Assembly (NCBI GenBank): GCA_036785705.1
Contig: JAWUZG010000331.1
Span: 186,001-250,000 of the forward strand
DNA length: 64,000 bases
Direction of reading: 5' to 3'
Source of the DNA: Acanthornis magna
Taxonomy: Eukaryota; Chordata; Aves; Passeriformes; Acanthizidae
Shown here: in pieces, positions 1-11,074 of the stretch
How the letters are laid out: each line of letters opens with the position of its first letter
How positions within the stretch are numbered: position 1 is the first letter of the stretch
Position numbers and translations under genes: made by a program
The notes under the pieces: generated by a model
What the model saw: only the letters and a program-made list of their open reading frames with translations
Databases searched by the model: none
Told to the model about the DNA's origin: nothing

Positions 1-27
1 GGGCTTTCCTGACTGTCTCTCTTGCAC

Positions 28-627
28 TCAGGAATAAAAAGAATTGGCCCAGCCTCTGGTATTCAGTGCTCCAGTTGCTGCGTGTGTGGCTGTGGCAGCT
101 CCTGTCCAAACACAACTGGGTGCCTGCTGAGCATAGCAATGGACGGCCAAAAACAGGGAGGTTCCCCAGTGAATGTCAAGGGAGTCACTTGGGGAAGTGC
201 AGGGGGGAGGGATAACTCTGGGAGGAGAAGCTGTTCTGTGTCTCTGATGATGGTGCCAGCACCCTGAAGGAACAGCCCAGGGAAGTGCTGGAAGCACAAG
301 TGTCCCGCCATTTTCTGCTGTCACTGGGACACGGGACAGGCTTGTTGCCACAGGTCCACAAGACTTGATGCAGGAAAAATGCAGGGCCATGCACTGCTGC
401 GAGGGAATGGCCTCCAGCAAGAGCAAAGCAGGATCCTCTAGCAGCAAAGCCTGTGCCTGTGAACCGGGCCATCTTCTCAGCAGACACCAAAGTGCTTCCC
501 TCCAGCCCTGAACCTGCACCACAACTGCCTGCTTTGCTTCAGCACCTGCTGCTTCTTCCTTTGTTCCAAGCAAGTCCAGGATTTCATTTCGAAGCTCGTG
601 CACAAGTCGTCTTGAAGGTGCCTGCAT
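28..627 (-). other. Unrecognised open frame in block A
   Basis: A 199-codon open frame on the minus strand, matched by a 191-codon frame at 38,972-39,547. The first ~40 residues are charged and could form a helix; the rest is rich in Pro, Ser and Cys and does not look like a folded domain. I recognise no family. Conservation between two nearly identical duplicates says little about coding. It lies just beyond the U5 end of the neighbouring LTR, so it may be old mobile-element or intronic sequence. Confidence 0.25.
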
Positions 628-727
628 GGAGGAGAGGGACGGCAGCTGCAGCCCAGGGCTCGTGTCCCATCAGAGTCTCTCTCTCACGATGGCACCAATG
701 CCATGGCCTCAGGACACCTGACTGTGC

Positions 728-1796
728 TGTGGTTTGACCCTGACCAAATGCCAGGCACCTATGACATCTGCGCTCTCCTCCTCTCCTGCCACAGCTGTGC
801 AGAGGAGAGACAAATAAAAGTTAGCACACACACACAAAGGGCTCATGAGTTGAGATAAGGAACTGAGGGAGGATGTACTGAGGGCAAAGTACATTGAAAC
901 TTAGAAGTTGCAAAGTGATTTATTACTAACTTAACAGAGTCAGAGGTGGCAAATGAGAAGTAAAAATAACTCCTTAAGACACTGCTTTTCCACTCACTCC
1001 CTTCCCTCCTCCCCACCAGCAGCACAGGGGGACAGGGTATGGGGGTTTGGTCAGTCCATGACGGAGGTTTTCTTCGGCTGCTCAGGGAGAGGAGTCCTCT
1101 ATGTTGCCATGGGGTCCCTCCACAGGAGACAGTCCTCTGTGAACTTCTTTGGTGTGGGTCCAAATCTCAGGAGCAGCAGCCTGCCCGAATCTGTTGCAAC
1201 ACGAGTCCCTCATCCATGGGCTGCAGAACTCTGAGGCCAGGCTGTTCCACCCCAGGAGCAAGGCCTTTCTTTCTTCTGGGACTCCCACTGGATCACAGTT
1301 TCCTCCAGGCATCCACCTGCTCTGGCGTGGGCAACTCCCCACGGGCTGTGGGTGGATCTCTGCACCCCTCGTGGACTCTACGGGCTGCAGGGGGACAACA
1401 ATCTGCTTCATCATGGTCTTCACCATGGCTGGCAGAGGGTTTTCAGCTCTGGCACCTGGAGCACCTCCTCCCCCACCTTCTCCACTGACCTTGGTGTCTC
1501 CATGTTGTTTTCTCTCACATATTCTCACCTCCTCCTCCTTCTCTGACTAAAAAGAAGCGCGGGCTCACATTGTTTTGATTTCTTCTTAAATATGTTTTCA
1601 CAGAGGCGTAACTAACATCTCTCATTGGCCCAGACTTGGCTAGCAGCATGTCCATCATCTTCAGAGTCATCAGAGATCAGCTAAGCTGGACTTGGTAAAA
1701 ACTTTCAGAACATTCACATAGAACACACAGGAGCCATCTTTGTGCCCACCCACCCACCCACCCTTTAGTGAAACTGGGCTAAGCAAAACCAGCACA
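728..1796 (-). mobile_element. Solo LTR, ~1.07 kb (LTR family 1), block A
   Basis: On the minus strand it begins TGTGCTGGTTTTGC at 1,796 and ends in CA near 728. An AATAAA signal lies in its 3' third, followed by a region giving R/U5-like spacing. The same element occurs at 37,781-38,850 (plus) and in longer form at 62,024-63,411. I could not find a convincing target-site duplication, so flanks may have rearranged. It is shared by both A arms and so predates the duplication. Confidence 0.7.
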
Positions 1797-1822
1797 GCTG
1801 GTCTATAAAATATCGTTCTGAT

Positions 1823-2365
1823 TCACAGAGATCGACTGAACAGTGTGACACTATTAAGAAAGCATTCCTTTATCCCAGGGTGACCCGCCTTGCACACGAC
1901 GACCTCGGCAGTTTTCTCACAAGTTTCTGGATCCTTTACACTAAGACACTTCCTGAATTCCCCCCCAAAGTCCTGCCCACTCTGTACCTCATCCACATGC
2001 ACTGTCCATTGTCCGGAGCCACAGCCCCTTTTGGGGGTCAGTTCCATGTTGTGGCTCTTGACACATGCCCAGGTCACAGGTGCTGACTTAAGGCTCTCTT
2101 ATCTTATTGCTGTGAGGCCCTGGCATTCCTCTTTAGTTAGGCACTGTCCTAACTTCCTCTTATTTCCTTCATTTAGTGTTCCAGGGAGTGCAGGTCCCTT
2201 GTAACTGGACCACGGGTGTGCAGTTTTCACTGATCTTCCCAGTCCCTGATTCTCTTTGCCCTCAAGCAGTTTCCTGTTGCAGACTAACAAGTAAGCAACT
2301 GAGCAAAAAGTTAAACTTATAGCTATGAAGTTACAGAGTTTAAACAGAACTACAAAATTCAGCAA
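1823..2365 (-). other. Possible retroviral internal fragment next to the LTR (block A)
   Basis: Two short open frames (1,823-2,077 and 2,099-2,365, minus strand) lie directly upstream of the LTR in its reading direction. The first encodes an 84-residue cysteine-containing stretch that could be a decayed internal retroviral segment, but no diagnostic motif is visible. The copy in A' is at 37,212-37,754. The assignment rests on position only. Confidence 0.3.
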
Positions 2366-2399
2366 AATACCAAATTCTTTATATAGCTCCTTTCAAAAC

Positions 2400-3088
2400 T
2401 TTACATTTGAAATTAGAGGAGAAGGTACTTGGCAAAATTTAAAGCAACACGGAAGGATCCACAGTCCCAGCCTTGGATCCAGCGCCATCTCAGCTGCTGT
2501 GAGCACCAGGGCCATGGGACATGTCAGTGTCACACCTGTGTCACAGCCTTTACCTGCTCTGGTCCCTCTCACAGGTGGGGTTTTTGGGGTGCCAGGGGCT
2601 TGGCAGCCACTTTGGGGCTGGACCAGAGGCTGCAGTGGCTGAGGGTGGGGCAGTGACCACCCCACCTACGCAGAACTCGCCCTGTCCCCCCAAACACACA
2701 CTCCAGATGTTTGGGGCCATTAATCATTTCTCTGCTCTCCAGCACTGAGGCAACAGACTCTGGGTACAGCTCAGAGCTCATGCCCAGGGCAACCACCCCA
2801 GCAACAGAGCTCCATGGAGCTGCTCTCATGAACCCCCAAGAACTGGGGAGTACCCCAAAACCACCTCCAAAATGTGGGTTGCCCCAAAACCCCTTCAGGA
2901 ATGTGGAATATCCAAAAACTCACTCAGGAACAAGTTCCCCCTCCCTCCATCATTGCCAGCCTTTGGCTGTCTCATTCCAGACCCTGCCCCACTCTCCCAA
3001 TCCACACCCCAACCCATCCCACCCCTCTTGGACTTCAAGGACCCCTTCCCAAACCCTATTTCCCCCATTCCACCCCTCCCAAACCCCC
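2400..3088. other. No gene seen; C-rich unit related to 5,640-5,935
   Basis: Nothing protein-coding is supported. From about 2,840 to 3,088 the sequence resembles, in inverted orientation, the G-rich stretch at 5,640-5,935, so block A contains internal duplicated regulatory-like or intronic units. The counterpart in A' is about 36,488-37,200. Confidence 0.5.
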
Positions 3089-3089
3089 T

Positions 3090-3727
3090 TGTGAGAAATG
3101 AGTGAATGATAAATGCTGGTTTTCGCATATATGAATTTAACATTTACAAGTGATAATGTACTGTGTAAAAAATAGTGTTAAGATAAAATATAATTAAGTA
3201 GAAACAAGGTTGGGGTGAATGGTAGCTTCGAAATTGTTGTAATATGTTAGAAAATGTAGTAATAAATACATGGTAATAAATGCCTTTTAAGTTGATATAA
3301 CACAGGGCCAGGGATCAAGACATGTTAAAGAAACAAAGAAGATAACCACAGGCATCCCAGGAAGTCTATTACCTTGACTCACACCTCCCAAAGGAACTGT
3401 CACCTACAAATTAAGTTGGAACTGAGGAAACATAGATGGGAGGAGTTCTGCCTTCAATTCTGAGGCAATCCAGAGGGTCCAAGACTCCAAGACAGGCACC
3501 ACGCTAGCAGAAGGAGGCAAGGATTGGAGTGGGGGAGTTGGGTGAAGTGTAAATTTCCTTCTAGGCTTAATGAATATGTAACAACTAGAGAAAGTACTTA
3601 AGCTTACAGTAAAATGAATGGATTGTGCGTCTGGCAAAATTGGTAAGTGTCCAGCTGTTTTTGCCTTTGCTCTATCAATAAATGTTCAATATGATGTTGC
3701 TAAAATTTCAGCTTGTGAATTCATTCA
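3090..3727 (+). mobile_element. AT-rich solo LTR, ~0.63 kb (LTR family 2), block A
   Basis: An abrupt AT-rich insertion interrupts the C-rich unit that resumes near 3,728. It starts TGTGAGAAATGAGTGAATGA, has AATAAA at 3,677-3,682 and then about 28 bases to a TTTCA-type end, the usual layout of an LTR R-U5 region. The exact 3' edge (3,710 or 3,727) and target duplication are unclear; CTTGTGA occurs at both ends (3,088-3,094 and 3,712-3,718). Present in both arms, hence older than the duplication. Confidence 0.6.
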
Positions 3728-4135
3728 TAGTACCATCCCAACCATCCTGCCCCACCCCATGCCCATCTCACCCCTCCTGATCTGCATCCCACTTCACCAC
3801 ATCCCCTTCCAACCCCATTCCACCCTCAGGGGCTGTGGAATCCAGGAGTTTTGGGCTGGCATTGAGTAGGTTTCAGTGGCACTGAGTGGTTTTGAAGTGA
3901 CAGATTGATCCCTCTTGTATTTTGGAGTGCAAAGCAATGGAGAAAATTACACCAAGCACCCCAAAAATCCCCAAATACTCCCAAATATTTCTCCGAATCC
4001 CAGGTTCTCCCCAAACACTAGTAAAGAGGGAGGCCTTAGATGTTTTTGATCAATTTGTTAATTTTTTCCCAGTTTTGTGTGTTTTGAAGGCATGAAGATG
4101 AATCAAAAGAAAACTCATGCCAAAATATAAGGACC
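3728..4135. other. No gene seen
   Basis: C-rich remainder of the unit interrupted by LTR family 2, then AT-rich sequence leading to the zinc-finger remnant. No coding support. The counterpart is about 35,431-35,849. Confidence 0.5.
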
Positions 4136-4599
<464 letters not shown>

Positions 4600-4600
<1 letters not shown>

Positions 4601-6169
4601 AAAATACCTTTCCGTGTGCAGCGAGGGGCGCGGGGGAGCCTTCTGAACTCCCCTGCCCTCAGCCCCTCCCGGGCACGGCCGGGCATTAGCTCGGCTCCCG
4701 GGGCTGTGGCCCGGCACCGGCTGCTGCCACAGGGCACGGGGGTGCCGCACTCGGCCATTAAACCCAACAGATTTGGGGACGAGGGACAGCCCCAGAAAGC
4801 CTCGGCGAGCCCTCGGCACCTTGGAGCTGCACCAGGCCCACAAAGGATGCCCTGGACACAGCCATGGCCCCAGCAGCGGCTCTGCCCCCAGCACGGGGCT
4901 GTGTCCCACACCCCACGCTCCAGCCCGAGCTTTGGGCCGCGGCAGCGGAGCTGCTGCACGGAGCTTCCAGCCCCACCAGCCGCACCTCTGATCCCTTGCG
5001 ACGTGACGGCAGGGACGGGTGTCCGCCGGCGCTCGGGGTCTGTCAGCTTTTGCAATCCAGAGGGATAAACTGAGTCCAAAGTGATGTCCATTTTCACCAC
5101 TTGCTACTTCTCCTTTATTTACCATGACGGATTTCACAGCGCTTCCTTTCAGCCCAGAGATTTGGAAAACAAAATTCCCTGCTGCCCCTGCAGCCCTGCA
5201 GCTTTCACAACACAGGATGGCCCCAGAGGTGATGTCAGACACAGCCGGGATGGGAGCCCCAAAGAACAGGAGGAGGAGGAGCAGGAGAGGAGGAGGAAGG
5301 ACAGAGCAGAAGGAAACCCAGGTGCGGAGGAGAGATGGAGGAGGGGAAGCGGAGGAAGAGGAGGGATCAAGGGGGTGGAGCAGCAAGAGAAGCAGGAAAA
5401 GGAGCTGCCACGTGCGTCCATCGCTCTCTGTGTCCACAAGCCTCGGCCCCGGGAGCATCGCCCCCCGCATCCCGCAGGTGACCGGGCAGGGGGAGCTCGC
5501 CCCAGAGATCTTGTGCGGTGCGTGGTGTTCTTTTTGGGAGGGGGGGATTTTTGGACCTTGTAGGGCTCCAGAACCGAGCCCCAAATATCTTCGGTGGATC
5601 CTGGGAGAGTTTGTTCGGTTTTTTGGGGGGGTGAAGGGGGCGGCTGTTTGGATGTTGCAGGACTCCAAATGTGAGTCGCAAATGGCCTTGGGGGGATATT
5701 GGGGAGTCCCCGGCACGCGGGTTTTTGGGGGTCGCTGTGGCGGCTGGCGGGAGCAGTGGGATGGGGTGGGCTGGGGCCCGGGCAGGGTGGGATGTGGATT
5801 GGGGTGTGGGCTGAAGTGTGGGGGAGGGGGATGGGTGGGCTGGGGCCTGGGATGAGGCAGCCGAAGGTTGGGGGTGATGAAGGCGGGGGGACCGCACTCC
5901 TTCGGGGCTTGCGGGGTATCGGCCGCCTGTGAGGGAGTTTTGGGGTAGCCCTAATCCTACGGGGGTGGCTGTGGCAGCGGGGGACACGTGTCTCCGGCAG
6001 CTCTGGAGCCCAGCTGCGCCCCCCTGGGCCCCAGCGGCGGCGGGAGCGGAATTTGGGGAGGGGGAGGTGTGGGGCGGGCAGGCCGGGCCCCCCCGCTGGG
6101 CGCTGTCCCGTTGGGGCCGAGTGCGGGGGGAGCTGTCCCGCGGGGCCCGGCCCTGCCCGGGCACGGCTG
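4600..6169. other. GC-rich segment between zinc-finger remnant and MHC exon, no firm gene
   Basis: Very GC-rich sequence with long accidental open frames on both strands. About 5,200-5,720 resembles 7,380-7,780 in the same orientation, including a polypurine run and a G-rich TTTTTGG motif, so it is an internally duplicated unit. The part from about 5,960 to 6,169 sits just upstream of MHC exon 1 in the uninterrupted A' arm and is therefore a candidate promoter region, but I cannot see clear X or Y boxes. The counterpart is about 33,480-35,064. Confidence 0.45.
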
Positions 6170-6173
6170 ATGC

Positions 6174-6675
6174 TGATTCGCCCCAAGCAGGCCCAGAGAC
6201 ACTTCAGAGACAAACTCAGAGCAGTGAGTATTTGCTTTATTCGGCATGCCGCGTGTGGGGGATCGCTCCTCCAAACACACACACACCCCGGCACTTGCAG
6301 CATACCATGTTATGGGTAACATTCATGAATATTCATCACATTTCCCAGGATAGGAGTGGTTATACAAATCATTTCTCAGAAATTATTAATATCATTAGCA
6401 TGTGTGCCACGCATGTGCTGTGTGTCCTGGTGATCTTTGGGGGTCTTTTTGTGATGAAGATCTGTAGTCTTCATCACAGTGCACTTTTCACCTTTCCCTC
6501 TGGAGCGTGTGCAGTCCTTGGTGAGTGATTCCGGGTTTCTGTGCTGGCCTCAAGCAGATTCTTGTCCCTTGTATCTTGAGAAGATTAAGGGAATTCTGTG
6601 TTCCTAGGTTTTAGATTTTACATATTCTGTCTCTCAATAGTTAACTTGAGTTACCTATGGACTAACCGTTTCTCA
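6174..6675 (-). mobile_element. Young solo LTR (502 bp) in the MHC class II upstream region, block A only
   Basis: The insertion starts TG at 6,174 and ends CA at 6,675, flanked by perfect 4 bp target duplications ATGC at 6,170-6,173 and 6,676-6,679. Block A' has the uninterrupted sequence with a single ATGC. An AATAAA on the minus strand (about 6,235-6,240) sets orientation. A 4 bp duplication is typical of gammaretrovirus-like (ERV1) integration. Being absent from the other arm, it inserted after the arms split. It pushes the GC-rich upstream region about 0.5 kb away from MHC exon 1. Confidence 0.9.
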
Positions 6676-6808
6676 ATGCCGCCCGCCCGCGCTCCGCACT
6701 GCTCCGGCCTGGTGCTCGCAGTGCCGCGCGGGGCGGGGCCGCTTTGGGGACCCCCCCAGGGCAGAGCGCGGCTGCTTTGGGGCTCTGGGCAGCTGCCCGG
6801 CGCTGGGC

Positions 6809-6879
6809 ATGGGCCGTGTGGGGGCAGCTGGGGCCGTGCTGGTGGCACTGGTGGTGCTGGCAGTGCCCCCGGCCGCGGG
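6809..6879 (+). pseudogene. MHC class II beta-type signal-peptide exon, block A (splice donor lost)
   Basis: ATG at 6,809 opens 23 codons plus two bases encoding a typical avian class II beta leader: MGRVGAAGA, then a Val/Leu-rich core ending VPPAAG. Class II beta chains pair with alpha chains to present peptide to T cells; this exon only targets the protein to the ER. The A' copy ends in a proper GTGAGC donor, whereas here the base after the exon is A (ATGAGC at 6,880), which should abolish splicing. Downstream intron-like sequence (6,880-7,020) matches A'. No in-order exon 2 follows; a zinc-finger gene comes next instead. Confidence 0.75.
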
Positions 6880-8337
6880 ATGAGCGGGGGGCGCGGTGAG
6901 AAGGGGGGCGGGGGCTGGGAGCCCAAAGTGAGCGAAATGGGGATTGGGACCCCCAAAGTGGTCAGGAGTGGCCTGGAATCCCCAAAACCAATCATGGGAG
7001 AGGGGGCTTGGGGATTGAGGCGACGATGGTGAAAGGGAGAGAAGAGCAGGGGAAAAGAGGGGTCTGGGACCCCCAAAGAGAGCGGGAGGGGGATGGGACA
7101 TGGAAATTGAGTTGGGAGGGGTGTGTGGATTGACAGAAGGATGGGAAAGGGGAGGAGAGGGGAGGGAAAGGTGGGGTTGGGATGGAAGAAGGGTGGTTCC
7201 ATGGGGGTCAAGCCCTGTCCCCCAGTACTCGATCCCCGGAGCAATTCCCTGGGGCTCTGGGGGAGGTGGATCCACACTGGGGGGTCCCCAAGCCCCCTGT
7301 CCATCCCTGGGGCTGATCGGGGAGTTCCCCCAACCCAGCAACCTGTGCTGCAGCAGCTGTGGGGCAGAGGAGGGTGGGGAAGGGGGTCTGGGGTGAGAGG
7401 AGAGAAGGAGCGGGAGGAAGAGGAGAGAGAGAGGGCAAGGAGCAGGAAAAGGAGGAGCAGGAGAACCATGAGGTTTTTCCACCCATTGTATTTGTGGCAC
7501 CCCGGCTCTGGGATCATTGCCCCCCCACGTTCCACGGTGACCAGGGAGGGGGAGCTTGAGCCAAATCTATCTGGGGATCTCCAGGAGGGGTTTTTTTTTG
7601 AGGGGTGTTTGGAAATCACAGATTCTGGAATCAAACCCCAGATGTCTTTGCATGTCCCTGGTGGGGATTTTGTGAGCCAGAGGAGATATTTGGATCTTGC
7701 AGGAGTCCAAACATGAGCCATAAATGCACCTTTGGGGAATATTGGAGGGGATCTGTGTGGGAATTGCCCGGTATTTGTGGGATGCAACATTGGTTTTGGG
7801 GATCCCCGGGAGATCCGGGGGGTGGAACGCAGGACTCCCAGAGTGGAGAGAGCAGAGAGGGGCGATAGCGGAGCTGGGGGACCCCCGGCAGCCTGGAGGG
7901 GTGGGGGAGCCTGGAGATGAGGCAGGGCCAGGACACTGTGACACTGAAAGGGGCGGCGGAGAGAGGGGGAAGCCCCGAGTGCCTGGAGTTGGGGGGAGCC
8001 TGAAGAGGGGGACCCTGGGAGCCCTGGGAGGCAAAGCAGCATCAGGGAAGAAGGGACCCCTGGGACCACTGAAACCCCACAGCGTCCCTAAGCAGGAGCC
8101 CAGAGCAGGGGGATCCCCAGGACCCACGGGGGCCCCAGCAGCTTTGAGAAGGGGGAGCCCCAGCACCCCAAAGCCAGGAGACTGGAAAGGGGGAACTCCT
8201 GGGAGGCTTTTTTTGGGGTCATTCTTCATATTTGGAGGATTTTATAGACACAAAATTCTCAGTGACTTCTAGAGCTGGACTTTGGCAGGAGGAACACCCC
8301 GCCCAAAGCACTCCCACCCTTTTTTCCTCCAAACCAG
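6880..8337. other. Intron-like sequence between MHC exon 1 and zinc-finger gene, no further exon identified
   Basis: The first ~150 bases match the start of avian class II beta intron 1 (alternating G-rich and CCCAAA motifs). About 7,380-7,780 repeats the unit at 5,200-5,720. The remainder is G-rich sequence upstream of the zinc-finger gene and may hold its 5' untranslated exon. Counterpart: about 31,870-33,289. Confidence 0.4.
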
Positions 8338-9560
8338 GATTTCCCATTCCCAAACCTTGGCCGGATGGTGCAGAAGTCTGTGAGGAAGAAGAAGATGGCC
8401 CAGGATGCGCAGGCAGGTGAGGAGGAAGTCAGTGCCCCTTTCCCCCTCTCTTCTGCTCCATGTCCCAGCTGAGCATCGCCCCCGGCTGCAGGACAACCCC
8501 GCTGCCGACGCTGTCCTGCAGGGACAGATTGGGGGAGTGTCCTTCCCCTTGCCTGTGGCACGGAGGCAAATGCCATCCTCTCCTTGTCCTTCCTCCCCAG
8601 GCAATGAGCTGCAGACGGAGCCCAGGGAGGGCAAACCCTTGGGGCAGAACCTGGTGGAAGAGACCGTTTTGAGCGGCTCCATGGCACAGGAGTTGAACAG
8701 GGAGGAAAAGCCCCAGAGATGCCACACAAGGAGGGGCTGCAAACCCAGCCCAGGGCGCTCTGAGGAGGAAAGACCCACCCTGTGCCAGGAAGGCGTCCGG
8801 AGCTTCAGGCAGAGCTCGGCCCTGGTGGTCCCTGAGCAGCTCCATGATGGGGAGAAGCCCTATGAGTGTGGGGAATGTGGAAAGGGCTTCAGCCAGAGAT
8901 CCCACCTGATGGTCCATCGCAGGATCCATACAGGGGAGAGGCCCTATGAGTGTGGGGAATGTGGGACGAGGTTTCAGACCAGATCCAACCTCCTTGTGCA
9001 TCAGCGGATTCACACAGAGGAGAGGCCCTTCCATTGCCCTGAGTGCAGGAAGGGCTTCAAGCAAAACTCCCACCTCATCAGGCACCAGCGCATCCACACC
9101 GGGGAGAGGCCCTATGAGTGTGGGGAATGTGGGAAGAGCTTCAGCCAGATCTCCAACCTGATCCGCCACAAGAGGATCCGCACTGGGGAGAGGCCCTATG
9201 AGTGTTCTGAATGTGGGAAGAGGTTTCCAACCAGTTCAGATCTCCTCGTGCATCAGCAGATTCACAGAGTGGAGAGGCCCTTCCGCTGCACTGAGTGCGG
9301 GAAAGGCTTCAAACGCAACTCCTACCTCATCACCCACCGGCGCATCCACACAGGAGAGAGGCCCTATGAGTGTCCTGAGTGTGGGAAGAGCTTCTCCAGG
9401 AGCTCTCACTTGAGCCAACATGAACAGGGCCACCGATAAGGGAAGCCCTGGGAGTGCTCTGAGTGTGGGAAGAGCTTCGTGCGCTGCTCCAACTTCATCA
9501 CCCCTGAGACAACCCTCATTGGGCAGAGCCCTGGTGACCCACACTCCCTGTGACCAACAC
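8338..9560 (+). pseudogene. C2H2 zinc-finger gene, block A copy, frameshifted and prematurely stopped
   Basis: Two exons of the songbird-type ZNF family. Exon 1 (8,338-8,416, 79 bp) encodes the short acidic/basic leader but is one base longer than its 78 bp partner in A', so it shifts frame. Exon 2 (8,601-9,439, after TTCCTCCCCAG) encodes a degenerate first finger, then seven C2H2 fingers with TGERP-type linkers. The fourth finger has Arg in place of its last His. A TAA at 9,437 stops translation just before a terminal finger that continues to about 9,545. No KRAB domain is seen. The finger array could still be translated from a downstream start, but the leader cannot join it. Such genes normally bind DNA; many repress transposons. 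Confidence 0.8.
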
Positions 9561-9940
9561 TGGGAGGACACCTGGCTGGTGGCTTCCACGTCCTCAGATT
9601 CGCTGTAGCCACCTGGGCAAACGCAGGGGCAGGAACATCCATTGGGACTCAGATTGACATTGGAAATTCATTGGGAAGAGCTGATTTATTAACGTTACAC
9701 CCAAAAAAATCTCACCTGCTCCTTCCAGCTGTTTCTTCTGTTGGCATCAAGCAACGCTGGAGGATCTTGGAGGTCTTCTCCAATTTAAATAATTACCTTC
9801 TTCATCCTGTCAAAACTACCAAAATGGGATAAAAATAAAGAAATGAAACAAAGTGATTGAAATCTGTACCATTTTCCGGGGATTTGAGGGTGAATTTGGG
9901 GTTCATGGAGGGTTTGGGTGTTCTGGGGCTGATCAGGCCA
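9561..9940. other. 3' flank of zinc-finger gene, no gene seen
   Basis: AT-rich sequence downstream of the broken zinc-finger gene, with an AAATAAAG motif near 9,834 that may be a poly(A) signal. Counterpart: about 30,160-30,570. Confidence 0.4.
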
Positions 9941-9944
9941 AGGG

Positions 9945-10165
9945 ACAGTACCGAGATCTCATAGTTGTGGCAGCAGAACATGTCCACCTGAGCCCATCTG
10001 TTCTCCAGGAATTCCGCTTGTCTGTCCCAGTCCCTGGCCTGGGTCTCCCCATTTGGGCTGTGCTCCCCAAAGTGCCCAAATCTCTGCTGAAGTGCCCGAG
10101 CTGCTCCCAGCTGTGGATGTTCCTATCCACCAACCTCTCCTGGTCAATGCCGTGGGGGGCTGGGA
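9945..10165 (-). pseudogene. MHC class II beta-1 domain fragment, block A
   Basis: The minus strand encodes the C-terminal two thirds of a class II beta-1 (peptide-binding) domain: RLVDRNIHSWEQLGHF, then after a one-base frame break a stretch ending FLENRWAQVDMFCCHNYE. The conserved Cys of the beta-1 disulphide partner position and the HNYE motif are present. The N-terminal part with the first Cys and the glycosylation site is missing. The frame break (a missing G in a run of G near 10,045) is shared with A'. The orientation is opposite to the signal exon and membrane exon of the same block, so these pieces cannot form one gene as arranged. Confidence 0.7.
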
Positions 10166-10475
10166 GGGGCATTTGGGGATCCTGTGGGGATTGGGAGGAG
10201 CTTTTGTGGTTCTTGGGGACATCTGTGGTGCTGAGAGGAGTCTTGGTGTGTGGTGAGGGAGGTTTTGGGAGGTTTTGGGTCCAGGCTGGGATGTGTGGCT
10301 TGGAGAGGCATTGAGTGGATCTTGGGGGGGATGGGAAGGGCTTTCGGTGTCCCTTGGGGCCATTTATGTGTCATGGACTGAATTTGAGTGATCCTTGGGG
10401 GAGCTGAGGTGGTTTGAGAGGTCCAGCATTGGTTGTGGTGCTGGGCAGGGGTTTCAGGGCAGTAGTGACCCCCCA

Positions 10476-10669
10476 GACGCCCAAAGCTGCCACCAGACCC
10501 TGCTCCCCAAGGTGCTGCCAGGGGTTTGGGGGCTCCATGTTGGGGTTCCTCCTCCTGGTGCTGTGGGAGAAGGTGAGGGGGGGTCCCCAGGGGTTGTGTG
10601 TGTCCCCAGAGCATGTGTGCCCCCCCATGCCAGTGTCACCCCCTTTTCCCTCCCCACAGGGCTCCTGAC
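10476..10669 (+). pseudogene. MHC class II-like membrane and tail exons, block A (shifted)
   Basis: A membrane-helix exon ends at 10,572 with a GTGAGG donor and reads GFGGSMLGFLLLVLWEK; after the CCCCACAG acceptor at 10,660 a tail of two codons ends in TGA. Compared with A' this copy has a 2 bp net insertion upstream of the helix, so the pre-helix residues are out of register. The Gly-Gly-rich start of the helix resembles class II beta membrane exons, but a different MHC-linked gene is possible. Confidence 0.4.
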
Positions 10670-10795
10670 CCAGCTCCTGCTGTCCCCGGGAGGGAATTTG
10701 GGGAGGGGGCAGAGGGGGTGCACAACCCCCGCCAGGGGATGACCCTGAGCCAGCGCCCTTTGTTTAGCTCCAAGCTGGGCTTGGGGCCGCAGCAG

Positions 10796-11074
10796 GAAGA
10801 GGCAGATGGCTCTCACCCTGGGGGACACGGGGCCACGGCCAGGGGGTCCCTGTGTCCCTGTCCCACCCCCCGCACACCCATCCAACTCGTCCCCGTGTCA
10901 GGCTCTGGGGGTCGATCTCGTGGAACATCCTCTGGGGGAGGCTGCGGCGCCGGGGGGCAGGGGGGGACCCGGGGGGACAGGGGACCCTTCTGTGCACGAG
11001 CAGCGTTGGACTTCTCTGGGAGGAGCTGTGAGGGGGGGCTGGGGCAGAGTGACCTCCCCAGTGACCTCACACAG
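10796..11074. other. Spacer between blocks A and B, exon-like GC-rich sequence of unknown identity
   Basis: About 280 bp, single in the left arm but found again in reverse complement at 61,780-62,020. On the minus strand a CACAG acceptor-like site is followed by an open Pro-rich stretch that includes PQRMFHEIDPQSLTRG. I do not recognise a family. It could be an exon of an MHC-linked gene or simply intronic. Confidence 0.35.
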
